Of a DNA stretch of 64,000 nucleotides, positions 1 through 12,330 are shown piece after piece (the stretch's first letter is position 1; every line of letters begins with the position of its first letter). A program made the position numbers and the translations under genes. This stretch comes from Gossypium raimondii (lineage: Eukaryota > Streptophyta > Magnoliopsida > Malvales > Malvaceae), in NCBI RefSeq assembly GCF_025698545.1, contig NC_068569.1, positions 17,174,001 through 17,238,000 on the forward strand, written 5' to 3'. The notes below the pieces were generated by a model. The model made no database searches and was not told where the DNA came from. It was given only the letters and a program-made list of their open reading frames with translations.

Positions 1-45
1 AAATTATCAGACACTTATGTAACCATTTTGGTTCTCTTTTACAAG

Positions 46-2108
46 ATTTACTCAACAAGGACTACACCTCCGACCAGAAGTTCACCATTTCTAGTTCCAG
101 CTACTCTGGATTGGTATCAATATCCATCTCTTTCTTCTTCTTTTTTTGTCTTTCTTTTAATTCTTATGTTAAATAGATGTCTGTAATGATGTGGTGAACG
201 ACGATGTGGTTGCCATTATTCTTGGTGACTCTTTTCTGGATGACGGGTTTATCATTCTTTGAAATTTATCTTGATTTATTGTTTCCGATTGTTTTTACTG
301 AGGGTCTGTTGCAACATTGTGTCACTTAGTTTGTTGATTCTAGTAAAGTACATGAGATTTGCTGTAGGGCAACTAGTTTTTCAGTTTTTAGTAGCTCAGT
401 TGCTTCATTTCTTTTGGTACCAATTTTGCATTACTAATTTTTCTAGTTCTAAAAGGATAACACTAAGTTGCTGTGGAATATGTACTCTCTTTTCTTGCTG
501 TAAAATGAGTTCACCTGGCTATATGTGTCTGTTTTCTTAAAATTAGGGCATGTTGTGAATTGCGGCACTTCTGAGTACAAATAGATTGGCATAAACTACA
601 TACTTTTTAAGATAGAATTTGGGTTTAGGGAAAGAAATAATTATGTGTTGTCCTTTTGGAAGATCATGTAGTTGTGATTCTAACCAGTTGACAGAATAAA
701 TTTACATATCTTGACCCACTGCCAAAAAGGATTTTGTGGCAGCAATCCCCATATGCAATTCTAAACTAGTTTGATTTATTGTTGCTTTGAAGTTATTGTT
801 TCACTCTCTTATGTATTAGAGATTAACAATTTCTTATTGCTTTTTTTTTTTCTTTTCTGCTGCCTGGTTGGTTCTATCCGCATGTATAGTGCATAGTTAT
901 ATCATATCCGTGCCTGTTGTGATAGAGCTTATTTTGGATTTATTAATTTTCTGGTTATGTCTTCCATTTCTTTAGCTGCTTTGTCTTTTCTTTATTGATG
1001 TCTAATACCAATGCAATTTCTCCATCTTCAGGCACTTGCATCAAATATTGTGAACAAGGGAGGCCTCTCCTCTGGGGATGTGGCAGCACAATACAAGCAC
1101 CAGAATGCTGTTGTTGATTTCAAGCTTGACACAGAGTCAAATGTTGTTGCCAACATTATCTTTGAAATTTAAATTCAGTTTAAATTCTTGCTAATAATCG
1201 TTTGATCTGTTGAGCAGATCTTGACAACCCTCACCATCACAGATTTACATCCATCTGCAAAAACAGTGGCTTCTTTTAAGCTGCCTGATTATAACTCTGG
1301 GAAGGTATTGACTTATCTTGTAATCTTGGGTAATATATGTATCCATGAAGATTTTTTACTGTATAAATTTTCTTTTGCAGTTGGAGGTTCAGTATTTCCA
1401 TGAACATGCAACTGTGGCTACTGCTGTTGGGCTGAAGAAATCCCCAGCTGTTGATTTTTCTGCAACAATTGGTACGCCTGGTATTGCTTTCGGTGCAGAG
1501 GCAAGCTATGTGACATCTTCTGGTGAATTCACGAAGTATAATGCTGGAGTGAACATGACAAAGCCTGATTCCAATGCTTCAGTGGTCTTGTAAGCTTTTG
1601 AGTTTTCATTAGCAATTGATAAAGTCATACCTTTGTGTTATAAATATCAAACAATTTAAAGATATGATGTTCCTTCATTGCTGCAAAACATCAAAATAAA
1701 ACCAAATTGTGGAGATCGCCTTTCCTTTTCCCCCCCTGAAAATGGGTTAACGTTAATGGCCACAATAAATGCTGTAATCAGTTGTTGTCCTTTGCTTGCA
1801 GGGCTGATAAGGGAGACTCCCTAAAGGTGTCATATTTGCACCATTTAAATCAGCTAAATGGTGGAGCTGTTGTGGGTGAGATTGCAAGAAAGTTCTCCAC
1901 AAATGAAAACACATTAACTGTGGGATGCTCATATCTTGTTGATCCACACACACTGGTGAAGGCAAAGCTCAATAACCATGGCAATCTTGGTGCTCTTGTA
2001 CAGCATGAGCTTAGACCGAAGTCCTTCCTTACTATATCTGGGGCCTTTTACACAAAGGCGTTGGAGAAGACTCCCAAGTTTGGTTTGGCACTCTCTCTAA
2101 AGCCCTGA
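46..2108 (+). CDS. VDAC: Voltage-dependent anion channel (VDAC/porin), 5'-partial
   Basis: Outer-mitochondrial-membrane beta-barrel porin that passes metabolites such as ATP, ADP and phosphate. Visible exons are 46..113, 1032..1142, 1218..1304, 1381..1589 and 1802..2108. The first is entered in phase 1 from an exon left of the window, so the start codon is missing. About 259 residues are visible against a usual 276, so only about 16 N-terminal residues are lacking. Family landmarks are DLLNKDYTSDQKF near the start, SFKLPDYNSGK, FTKYNAGVNMTKPD, ADKGDSLKVSYLHH, FSTNENTLTVG, VKAKLNNHG and the C-terminus PKFGLALSLKP. All introns are GT-AG and the frame is continuous to the TGA. The isoform number cannot be assigned by eye. 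Residues 'GG' in the NQLNGG loop replace charged residues seen in some isoforms, which is ordinary variation. Confidence 0.95.
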
Positions 2109-2849
2109 ACAGGTATATTGACTAATTGATAGGAACAAACAATGTGGCTGATGAGATTGATAAATCGTGTCATTTTCTTTTTCACGTAGGCATCTAGTGA
2201 TTGAAAATGGAATCTTAGTAACTTTCAAAAGGTGTTTGCTTTTTGGATTGTTAAAAAACCTTTGATTATTACTCATTTTAATTAATTATTACTCCTATTG
2301 ATCATGTGATTTCTTTTTTCGTCCTTCTGGTTGGTTGGCTTGGTCCAGCCAAAATATCTCAAGCTTAGCAAATACTTTATAGGAGCTGGAACATTTGAAA
2401 CCTAGTTTAGAAAATGAATCTGGAGGTGAGGGGTCCAATATACATACTTTAGGTGATCGGATATTTTGGTCTGATCCAGAATTTGCTTCAGGATTTTTTC
2501 TCCTCGTATTTGTCCCACTTGACGAGGTAATATTAATATACTAATTTAATATATCGGTTTAAGGTCAGGATGGATAATTGGATTCGGTTTCAATAATAGT
2601 TATATAATATGTTAATAAATTATCATTAAAGTTTAATTTTATATATTTATTATACATATATAATTATAGTATTAAAAATATTTAGATTAATGTTTTTAAA
2701 ATTTTATTTCACTTTATAATTTAACATAAAAATTATTATTAATTACTTTTCTTATTAATGAAATTTTAATAGAAGTATTTCAAAAAAAATTATCATCTAT
2801 TTATATTTTAAATAATATCATAAAATTATATTAATTATTAGGTAAACTA
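2109..2849. other. VDAC 3' flank, AT-rich spacer
   Basis: Contains the VDAC 3' UTR and then increasingly AT-rich sequence. No ORF or RNA gene is recognised. The stretch around 2540-2600 has the 'GGATTCGGTTT' type of wording also seen near 4440-4550 and 34.4 kb. It may be an old MITE remnant, but no ends can be drawn. Confidence 0.5.
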
Positions 2850-4425
2850 TCAAAATAGTTATTTTTGTTTGTCTCGAGTTATATTTTAGTTATTTATGTT
2901 TGAAATGTTACATTTTAGTCACTTATGTTATTGTGTTGTAACATTTTAGTCAATGAGTGTTAATTGTTGTTAACAAAGTAACGATAAGTTGATGTGACAT
3001 ATTAAATCATCATTTCAAATGAAAATTTTAGGTTAAATTATACAATTAATTCTTTTTTTTTGTTTTGAGCAATTTAACTTTTTTATTTTTTTTGTACTTT
3101 CTTTTTTTTCTCTATTTTCATTTTTCTCTATGTTTTCTCTCTTCTTTATTTTTAACGTAATTTTTTATGTTTTCCATTTGTTAAAATTAATCTTTATATT
3201 TTTATTTTTTGAACAATTTAATTTTTTTATTTTTTATTTTCTTTTTCTTCTTCCCTTTTATTTTCTCTCTTCTCATATTTTTCACTGCAAAACATAATAT
3301 TTACCCACCAAATAAATCAAGTTTTGTTTCCTTCACATAATTCCTAAATTAAATTTTATTGAAAATTGAATATTAATCATTCTTAATCAAACCTCGATTT
3401 GAAGATAACCTAATTTTGATTTTAAAGTTAGATCTAGCTAATTAATATAAAAATCATATCCTTAATCAAATCTAAAATAAATTGAATTTTTATATTCAAA
3501 ATAATTTTTCTTTTTGTTTTCAAACTTTTACAAAATTGTGTAGGTTATTTCTTTCCTTTTCTTTCATATTTTGACAATAAAATTAAGCAAAAGATAAAAT
3601 TGATCTAAATATTCTTGAATATTTCGAAACAAGCTTAATTGAAAGTCGAGCATAGATGAATTGAAGAGAGAAAGGGAGCATGGAACCAAATTGATTTGGG
3701 TAAAGCTGAGGGTAAGTTTTGTATGATGACTGTTTTAGTCATTGAGAGTATAGAGGTCGTTTGAAGAATCTGTTAAACAACGTAGTTTCGAGAAGGCAAA
3801 AATGTTGTACTTAAGATAGATAAGATGGTCGTGGGGGTTGGTTAGGAGGGTAAGGGAATGTGCTCGAAAATTTTGTTGAGGGTGGATTGCCATAAGTCAC
3901 GACTAGTAAGGTCTTTGAGTGAGGCGAGCTTGTGGACTAGGTTATTGAGAGATCCAAATTGGTTTGTTAAAGCGATGATGGACGATGAGGGTTTGTAATT
4001 GTGGGGTGAGAATATGCGGAGCAACTTTTATTTGAGTTTCAGCTTTCACCTTTTTTCTTTCACAAACATAAAAAAAGGTTTTAACAAATGAAAAACATAA
4101 AAAAAGACTACGTTTAAAGAGATGGAGAAAGGAGGGAAACAAAGGGAGAAACCGAAGAGAATGAAAAGAAAAAAAAGAAAGTTAAAAGAACATAAAATAA
4201 AAAAATAAATTGATCAAAACGAAAAAAATATGGGGATCAATTGTATAATTTAATTTAAATTTTTTGTTTGAAACGATAATTTAACGTGCCACATCATTTT
4301 ACTGTTACACTGTTAACATAAATTAATAGCTCAGTGATTAAAATATTACAATACGTTAACATAAGTGACTAAAACGTAACATTTCAAATATAAATGACTA
4401 AAATGTAACATGAGGTAAACAAATT
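2850..4425. mobile_element. Non-autonomous DNA transposon with long (about 340 bp) terminal inverted repeats
   Basis: The left arm (about 2862-3200) and the right arm (about 4060-4420) are imperfect inverted copies. TTTGAAATGTTACATTTTAG on the left at about 2899 matches the reverse complement of TAAAACGTAACATTTCAAAT on the right at about 4370. The match continues through ATTATACAATT and the T-rich inner arms up to ATGTTTTCCATTTGTTAAAA (left) and ATGTTTTTCATTTGTTAAAA (right). The unique core of about 0.86 kb has no credible ORF. Long AT-rich TIRs without coding capacity fit a Mutator-like (MULE) derivative, which is inference. The target duplication could not be fixed because both outer ends are degraded. 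Confidence 0.75.
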
Positions 4426-5697
4426 TCAAGCTTTGAGTCGGATTTGTCTTAGGTTCGGTCCAAATGGGTCTTGAGCTTGAGTTTTGTCTGGCTTGGACTT
4501 GTTATGGACTTAAGCTTTCTCGAATTCGGACCTGCATGGGCAGACTCTCGTATTTTGCTGTAATAATAATTATTATAATTTTGCCCCGTTATCTTTAAAT
4601 ATGATTTGCGGAGTCACCCTTAGTCTACCCTATAATTTTAGTAATTATTGCAGCCAAATGCAAATGCTTGCGATAAGCATAACTAAATGCTTTTTACCTC
4701 TTTTTTAAGTCTGGAGTGGCAAATTCTAATCCTAGCGGTTCATAGCCAGAAGCCGCAATTTAAATTTTATTGGTTTCTGTCTTTTGACAAGAGCTGCTCC
4801 TATTGGTCTCTGTTTGGTAAGCTAATCACCAAATTACATTTCAACTTGGTCTAAATCATGGGTTTGCTACCGAAGATTCAAGTTGGATGGTCCTGCCATT
4901 AGAAATCTTAATTTGAAGTTTGAAGTTGAATTAATGCTTGAAGGCTTACCCTTGCAAGCTGCAACCGACCTGGTAGGCTTTGTCAGGAAATAAATGAGCC
5001 CTTTTCAAATTTCAGACGAAAATCTCCGACTCCTAAAGTAATGGTTTTTCTATGTCAAATATCTTTCTCATGAAAAGAATCTAGCTTTGAATCGGCTTTT
5101 CTCTCTTCCCACTTGTATAAATTTCTACCACTTCTTTATAGCAAACACCACAAATATCTGTTGCTATATATAGTACGCATCTCAAGTAAAGAGTGTAGCC
5201 GAGTATATACACGTATGAGATAATAAAATAGCAGTTGACTTTGGGAAAGCTATTGCTTATTGGCTATCGATTAAAAAAATCGAGGGGAACAAGATGACTC
5301 AACGGTTGTCAACCTCGAACAGTACAATTTGAAGTGCCTGCCTTCTTTGTTTCCAACATTATGAGAGTAAGCCATAGCTCCTATTAGCAACTGGCAATCA
5401 GTGCTTGGTCAGGGGCATTATTCCAGATAATTTGTTTTGTACGATATAATTTTAGTGGAATTCATGATTACCAGTCACACAAAAGTGGGATTTGACAAAC
5501 AAACAAAAGCAAAAACAAATATCAATTCAAACAAATTATTAGAATGTGTGAAAACAGACTCGATTCCAATGTAAACAAGAAAATTATTAGCTACATGTAC
5601 TTTATTTGGACTCGTATCTATGAATACAATGAAGTTGGAAAATCTGAACCTTCACCCGAAACTGGATAGCATAGTTTCAGACATGATAACAAGCAAC
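4426..5697. other. Intergenic spacer
   Basis: Sits between the TIR element and the 3' end of the F-box gene. It starts with a short G/T-rich stretch resembling hAT-type MITE wording ('GGTCTTGAGCTTGAG'). The rest is ordinary AT-rich DNA and, near 5600-5697, the likely 3' UTR of the minus-strand F-box gene. Nothing else is recognised. Confidence 0.5.
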
Positions 5698-6765
5698 TCA
5701 AGCCAATGTATATAAGTCGGGTACAAAAGAGAACCACCTGAAACCACAGCTCCACTTGTCTGGGATTGAAGGACACTTGGGTATCCAGTGCCACGTTCTC
5801 CTCGAAACCTTGCAATACAAGATCTCTGGCCATGTGTGGCAGCAAACACAGATCATATCCTGATGCCAAAAGCAATACAGATGCTCATAGTTGTGGTAGC
5901 ACACAGACATAAATTTCCTGCACATCAGTTCTGGCAATCTTTCCACTTCCACCCAGTTCCCTCCATCACCCATTTCCCACAATTTCATACTCCTTGAAAT
6001 CCCATTCCTACCAATCCCCCCCACCATATACAGTTTCCCTTCATCGGTGTTACTCACCAGCCTCACAAAAGTAAGCTCCCTTGGCATTTCAGTGTCGAGA
6101 TTCTCCCATTTCCCGTTTTCCAAGTCGAAGCACACTACGGAGAACGGTTCAGGGGTAGCAAAATACAAAGACCCATTGAAGGATGCACCTTCCTGATGGA
6201 AATTGTCGGCCAAGAGCGGTTGAAAACCATCGAATTGTCTCCATGAATGAACCTTGGAGTCGTACACAAAAGCATAATTGGAAGAGAACTTGGAGCAAAG
6301 CAGGAAGATTTTATATCCGTGTGGCGTAGAAACCAAAGTAAGCATCTCGAAAGCAAAAGGGAAGAAAGGGAATTGGATGGGCCTGGAAGATTTGGCCAAC
6401 AGGTTGCAAACAAGGAAAGAAGAGGAATTGGGGAGAGAGAAACAGAAAAGTCCATTACACGATGAAAGAAGGTTAAACTGAGCGGCGGAAGGCGGTAAAA
6501 AAGACAAGGGAAGTGCTAATTTGCGCCAAGCCCCACGGGTAGTATCGTAGAGAGGGAAATTACTGTAGCACTGGGGATGAGAAAGCAAAAAGAATGAAGA
6601 GAAAAGAGAAGCAGAAGAATACTTGGAAATGAAAGATGGAGAGAATACGAGAGACTTGAAATGCTTACAAGTTGACCTCAAATTCAACAAGGTTTTGAGA
6701 GGCAAAAAGGAGAGTATGAGCTCGAGAAGTTCCGGCGGTAGCTTGCTCCAGATTCCAGGATCCAT
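5698..6765 (-). CDS. F-box/kelch-repeat protein (At5g43190-like)
   Basis: Intronless gene, 355 aa from the ATG that reads MDPGIWSKLP. An in-frame ATG lies 12 codons upstream (6801), but the MDP start agrees with my memory of the At5g43190 family. The F-box lies at about residues 5-48 (LPPELLELILSFLPLKTLLN, then RSTCKHF). It should bind SKP1/ASK and place the protein in an SCF E3 ubiquitin ligase. The remaining 280 residues fit a kelch/galactose-oxidase-like beta-propeller for substrate recognition (repeats around VYDSKVHSWRQFDGF, VCFDLENGKWENL and KLYMVGGIGRNG). The reading frame is undamaged and of normal length. The substrate is unknown. The next gene upstream on the same strand is CSA; there is no sign of co-transcription. 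Confidence 0.9.
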   Translation of the reverse strand: MDPGIWSKLPPELLELILSFLPLKTLLNLRSTCKHFKSLVFSPSFISKYSSASLFSSFFLLSHPQCYSNFPLYDTTRGAWRKLALPLSFLPPSAAQFNLLSSCNGLFCFSLPNSSSFLVCNLLAKSSRPIQFPFFPFAFEMLTLVSTPHGYKIFLLCSKFSSNYAFVYDSKVHSWRQFDGFQPLLADNFHQEGASFNGSLYFATPEPFSVVCFDLENGKWENLDTEMPRELTFVRLVSNTDEGKLYMVGGIGRNGISRSMKLWEMGDGGNWVEVERLPELMCRKFMSVCYHNYEHLYCFWHQDMICVCCHTWPEILYCKVSRRTWHWIPKCPSIPDKWSCGFRWFSFVPDLYTLA

Positions 6766-7367
6766 GGCTGCTGATCTGCCTTTCAAGCTTTTTGCAATCA
6801 TGGCGTCTCCTGATGAGAGAGTTTAAGCCGATGCCGTTGGTGTCGTTTTAATTATATGGGTTAATTTAAGATGGAGAAGGAATTGAAAAACTAACAAGTG
6901 TATTGCAAAAAGTCTTAATTTGCTGCGTTAAGTTATTCACATGTCAAACCAATCTTAAAAGAGGACAAATATAAAGAAAGAAGAGACTGGAATTTATAAA
7001 GCGGCAGTGGAGTTATCTAAATTTTGACTGACCATAATTTATTTAAGCAAGTGATTAGGTAACACCACCTCTACTTGCCTAAGAATTTAATAAAATATAA
7101 AAAGAAAATAATTATCTAAACATGTTTTAATATTTTTAGTGGACATGTTCAATTTGATGAAAGCTAAACTTTTATATAGTTTGGAAGGCCCAATTGCATG
7201 GATGGCAATGCCTTTTCCTGGAACAACAAAGTACTCATTTAATTTAATTATATCCTTCAACGAACAACAAACAATAAAACCGGAAAAGAAATGTACATAT
7301 ACACATCCATCTAATATATATATATATACAAGAGGTAGAAAGAAGCTAAAGATGGTAGCACCAGATT
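6766..7367. promoter_or_regulatory. F-box gene 5' flank and CSA 3' flank
   Basis: A 602-bp gap between two minus-strand genes. It must hold the promoter and 5' UTR of the F-box gene and the 3' UTR of CSA. There is a short TATA microsatellite at about 7316-7327. No conserved element is recognised with confidence. Confidence 0.4.
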
Positions 7368-10300
7368 CTAATCACTCCAACTATCCTCATCTTTAGCCTG
7401 CCTTTCATTCTGCATTTCCAATTTGTTTAGTTAGAACAGGCTTGTAGGACAGCCATATAAAACGTGAAGAAATGGGAAGGAAATGTTCAACTTAGATGAA
7501 TTACCGTGTCATCCGTAATCGGTTTGCTTGGAGACCAGACAAGAATTTGTCGATCATTGCCACCTGTATATAGTTCCTGAACACGGTGAACAAATCAATC
7601 AAAAGGTAGCTCAAGATTACAAAAGTTCAGCACAGCAGTCTTCAACTAACTAGATTTATTTAGCAATCAATTTACTATATTAGATCGAGTGGATTGATCC
7701 TATAATGATTTGATAAAACTGTTTCCACTGTTGTACTTGAACAGTACTCTTTTTTTTTTTTTTTGGCAAAATAGATAATTAAGCAACCTTGGGAAAGTTG
7801 TAGAGGAGTTATGTCATACCTGATCCTGTGAACTGAACCAACAACAGTTGACAGATTCATAGTGGCCTCGAAATGTAAGGGACATTTTACCAGACCATAC
7901 GTCAAATGCCTACAAAATTAGGTGGACATTCAAGGTGTAAATGTTGGCAGAACAATATGATTATATATATAAATATATGAAATTCACATAAAATCAAAGA
8001 AATTGATGATATAGAAAGAATATTTTACTTTCACGACTGCCATGCATGGGACAAAAACTTGAGCTGAATCCTGAGATACGGCTAACTGAATTGCCTTGCT
8101 TGCTTGGAGGCGCACCTTTCCGAAGTTTACAAGTGTATTGTAGCCAGATTCAAGATCCCACAATTTTATTCTAGAATCAGAGCCTGAATTCAAAAGACAA
8201 AGAGAGGAATCATTACCATGTAAAATTTGGAGAGCTGAGTACCTAATTTTATTGTACAAGTAATGAGAGTTTCAAAAAAAATATTATTGATATCAGCTAG
8301 GACAAAACAAGAAGGTTAAACTAATTTCATTTATAGTTTTCCAGATAAGCATAGTGGACTATATACACACCCCTTAGCAGCCAATGCACCTCACAAAGCT
8401 TTGAATCAATTAGTATCATCGTTTACAGAGTTTATCTTACTCAATTTTCTGCTTATGCATGCCTATAGTCACCTAAATGACAACTTGTAACTATTTTTAT
8501 TAAAGCGACCTGATACACTACAGCAGATTCCCCAATAACACATTGACCACCTATCAACTACGATGAACCAGTTCTAGCCATAAATAACTACCATGGAAAA
8601 GATCAAAACTCAACCTGCACTTAGAAGGTACATGCCATCATCAGTTACTTTTAAACCAGTTACGGCACCATAATGAGCAGTGGCACGATCCTGAATGGAC
8701 AGCATCCCGGGATGTAGTCTTTGTCTTGCATAACCCTTAGATGGCAATCGACCAATGGTTGACTGTTTCATTCCATGCCCATTGGCATATTTCTTTTGTG
8801 GTACTCTTGATTTTACCAATAAGTTTTGGCCAGCTGACAGTGACTTTGAGACTGAGACCTGAGAGGGTACAACAGAAACAAATTCAAGAGATTAAAGGAA
8901 GATCTTTGTACTCGTTATTCAAACCAAAGAGTTTTATACCATATAATAAAAACTTAGATACTATATCTATTTAAGCCACGATGAGCTATTTAAGAAAAAA
9001 GAGCTAGTGGACCAAAAGCAGCTAGGACAAAACACTACAAAACTATTCCTAGTATCAACATAAAAAAAAAAAAAAGCATATTCTCCGTAATTTGGATAAA
9101 CAGAAGACTACATCCACAATGTGATCAGCCACAGATTCAAAATATTAACCACAAACAAAAGTTATGCTCTTGTAACCGATTTGCAATAGCAACAAAAGAG
9201 AAGTGGGAAGTAGATGTGACGCAACAAACCCAAAACAGACCTTATTTGCAGCTGAACGAGCCAAGACAGGTGGACGCTGTCCAAGTTGTGACTGGGACTG
9301 ATCCAAAACAAGAAAACATCCAGCTCGTCGAATGTCCCAAAATCGAATTGCACCATCACATCCACCTGTTATCAAGACCCACTCACTGGATGTAGACCAT
9401 TCCACAGTCATTACTCCATCTGCCACCATGAAAACCATAAAATACTAATCATTTTATGTTAAAAATTGTCCCTACCAAGTGTTAAAAGTGGCAGCCGAGA
9501 TGGTAGCACCACTAGCTTTGTGAGGTCATGATTTGATGACAGAATGGCCAAACCCTTTTTACCAGTTAAATGGAAGGCATATTTTCTATCATAAAGAAAT
9601 ATCCAAAAATGGTCTTTTGAAATAAAAGCATCTCTCCCTCCCCTCAAGATGAATAAGAAGTAGATAACACAACAAATCTATTTTCATGCAGCCAATGCAG
9701 TTAAAAAGAAGAGTTCATACTTTTAGGCTGCAAGACCAAAATAAAAGTGAGTAAAAGATAGTTCTCTGGCTACAGGGCTGGTCCAAAATTAGATAAGCTG
9801 CTAACTGACATCATAGTCCTGCAGCCAATGAACCTATTCGTTAAACAACTTCTTGTCTAACTCCAGCTAAGACAAGAATATATCGATGGCAATGGACCTG
9901 ACAAGAAGGACCAGATTGTAGAAGTTTTTCTTTTATAATTTGTATAAACAGTTCACCATAATTACAGGCACCTTTATAAACCATGTAAACTGGATGTCCC
10001 ATACAGCATATCTCACAGACAACCAACAAGGGATATGGGTATCCTTAATTATATAGAAGTTTATACAGAATACAAATTCCAAATAAAAGCTATCAGTAAT
10101 CAATAAGAGATAAAAGTGGAAACGGAATAATGCCATCAAACTTTCGGCATACCACGGTGGCCAGATAAAGTGTGAGCAAATGCCCCTGAAGAAATATCAC
10201 AAAGGCGAACTTGCACATCTTCAGTTCCAGCAGCAATCAACATATGAGATGTTGCCAATGTAGACATAGCAGTCCTATAAACCTTTCCAGGCATTTTAAA

Positions 10301-10931
10301 ATTCATCACCACCTATAATAACAAACAGATCAGATTTAAAAGGAAAAACCAGAGTCGGTACTCGCAATACAAACCTAACAAAGCAAACAAAATACCTGAG
10401 TCGTATTCGTGTCCCAAACTTTAATATGATGATCATAAGAACCTGTAACGAATAGTCCCGTGTCAACAGGATACCAAATGGCAGATGAAATGGCATATTT
10501 ATGTCCCTTTTGGTGTTGCTTATCCACCGAAAACAAACATTTGTGTTTGGCAATCAGACCATCTCCTTCATAGTTAGTTGCTCTTTGAATATCAAAAACA
10601 GCAGCCGATGCATCAGATGCACCCGATAGCAAATATCTTCCCTCAGTCAAATCCACCTAATTTACACGATAACCCAAAAAAAACTTAAATTTCTATAAAT
10701 TAAAAGAGAGAAAACCAAAATTTTACTATAATCTTAAAGAAAGCAGGTGACTGAAGGAGGTGTAGAGTTAAAAGAGGATACCTGAAGGGAATTGATGGAG
10801 CCTCTGTGAGAAGAAACGATGTCCTTATTATTGGAGAGCTGGAGATTGGAAATCCGATTGGATTTGATCCGACTTGAAAAGGAATTCGGACGGATTTTAC
10901 CCATTTCTCTATCTCCGATATCCTTCCACAT
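7368..10931 (-). CDS. CSA: DNA excision repair WD40 protein CSA (ERCC8 homologue, ATCSA-1-like)
   Basis: Substrate receptor of the CUL4-DDB1 ubiquitin ligase in transcription-coupled nucleotide excision repair in the nucleus. Nine exons on the minus strand: 10782..10931, 10396..10656, 10153..10312, 9241..9419, 8615..8858, 8029..8183, 7820..7909, 7505..7576 and 7368..7409. All junctions are GT-AG, the total is 1353 nt, and the product is 450 aa, which is the length I recall for Arabidopsis CSA-1. The N-terminus MWKDIGDREMGKIRPNSF and the acidic tail AKDEDSWSD are both typical. WD repeats include DGAIRFWDIRRAG (residues 212-224), whose WDxR is the DDB1-binding DWD box. Others are GSDSRIKLWDLESG and LYTGGNDRQILVWSP. 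The linker after residue 240 is hydrophilic and variable. The gene appears intact. Confidence 0.96.
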
Positions 10932-11329
10932 TTTCCTAGCATCTCTTCGGCCTCAACTTTTTTTTATTTATTTCCTACCTGTTTCTTCTTCTTCCTTTCT
11001 TTTTTTTCTGGTCCTCCCTCCTTCGAGTTTCTGACTTTGTCTGAATCAGTTCCTTTCCTTTTACATAGCTTCTTCTTCTACAACTACAAAAGGATAATAA
11101 GGGAAGGGGCAGAGCAGCCCACATTCTTCTTTTGATCGTTGGAATTTTAGGTCCTTTGGACTTTTGGGTTATTGGGACCTTTAAGTTTGGACCATCGACC
11201 ATGGAATTGATAGCCCAAAAACGCATATCCAGTTCAAGTAAAAAAATGTTTTTCCCCCTTTCATTTGTTGGCCAGTCCCTTTATTATGTTTACTATATCA
11301 TCATTTTGGTATAAGTTATAAGTGGCATG
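10932..11329. promoter_or_regulatory. CSA 5' UTR and promoter region
   Basis: Directly upstream of the CSA start codon (minus strand). It begins with a pyrimidine-rich block on the plus strand (10950-11040, TTCTTCTTCTTCC type), hence purine-rich in the transcript, probably 5' UTR. No clear TATA box was identified. Confidence 0.4.
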
Positions 11330-11770
11330 TATATAAGTATTTTGGTTACAATAATATAAATATAAGTTAGTGATTTGAAATGGCATGTAAAGTTAAGTTT
11401 CTAGATGCATGTTATTTTTTTATATGAATTGGCAAATATGCTTTGGACTTATGGTGAACTTTGCTTAATGTTGAATTGGTATTTGATGGTGATTATGTGT
11501 AAACGTTTAGATATGTGAATTGTGGTATGAATGATGATGAATGTGTTACTGTAAATGGTTGAATTGACGTGCCAATTGTGACATATTGGTTAGGCACTTA
11601 GGATGGATGATTTAAGATTGTGTTTTGGAATATTTTTGATGTATTTGAACATGTTGATTGATGATCTAATGCTTGCTTGTGACCTAAGTGAACTTGAGGG
11701 TAGGTAACTTGTTGCAAAAGGGTCTTGTAGGTATACACAGCCTGATACATGAACCAACACACGGCCGTGT
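11330..11770. mobile_element. Old gypsy-type LTR remnant, left part
   Basis: Sequence in LTR style (GGCATGTA..., repeated TGTGAATTG wording, ACACGGCCGTGT at the inner edge). It is split by solo LTR A, and the text resumes at 15265 with CGTGTGCC. The same wording as in the 53-54 kb LTR suggests a Ty3/gypsy LTR fragment. The outer border is not defined. Confidence 0.5.
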
Positions 11771-11999
11771 TGTAACACCCCTAACCCGAATCCGTCATCA
11801 GAACAAGGTTAGGGAGTATTACCGAAATTTACAGATCGAATAATAGACATTTCATATCATATTGCATTCATATCAAAAACCAATCAAGATCAAGCATAAT
11901 GTCCCTTATAGGAGCCCTCGAGACCCAAAATACACATTAGAGACAAATAGGGACTAAACAGAGTACTCAGAAAATTTTTCGAAAAATATTAAAATTTTT

Positions 12000-12330
12000 C
12001 AAAGGTGTAAGGGGCATACGCCCGTGTGGCTAAGCCGTGTGGGCTTTCGAAATAGGGGCACACGGCCGTGTCCCAGCCCATGTCCAAACTTGTGAGCTCT
12101 CTAACTTGAGTCACACGGCCAAGTCACACGCCCGTGTGCTAGGCCGTGTGAACAATTTGAGCATACTGACTTGAGACACACGACTAAGCCACACGCCCGT
12201 GTGCTAGGCCATGTGAGCATTCTGTTTTGTGCAAATTTTAAAATACAATAGACACACAGCTGTGTCACCTGGCCGTGTGTCACACACGGTTGAGACATAC
12301 GTCGATGTCTCTGCCCGTGTGGACGAAAAT
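12000..12330. repeat. Palindrome-rich subrepeats inside solo LTR A
   Basis: About 60-bp imperfect direct repeats built around CACACGCCCGTGTGCTAGGCC, for example at about 12108-12172 and 12173-12222. They include self-complementary CACACGGCCGTGT cores. The local GC content is far above the surrounding LTR. Confidence 0.8.

Noticed and set aside
6766-6801. Longer start for the F-box/kelch protein (12 extra residues)
   Set aside because: The MDPGIWSKLP start matches the family; the extra N-terminus is not expected.
12000-12330. CRISPR-like array (short palindromic direct repeats)
   Set aside because: Repeats are LTR subrepeats with no unique spacers of constant size, in a plant nuclear genome.
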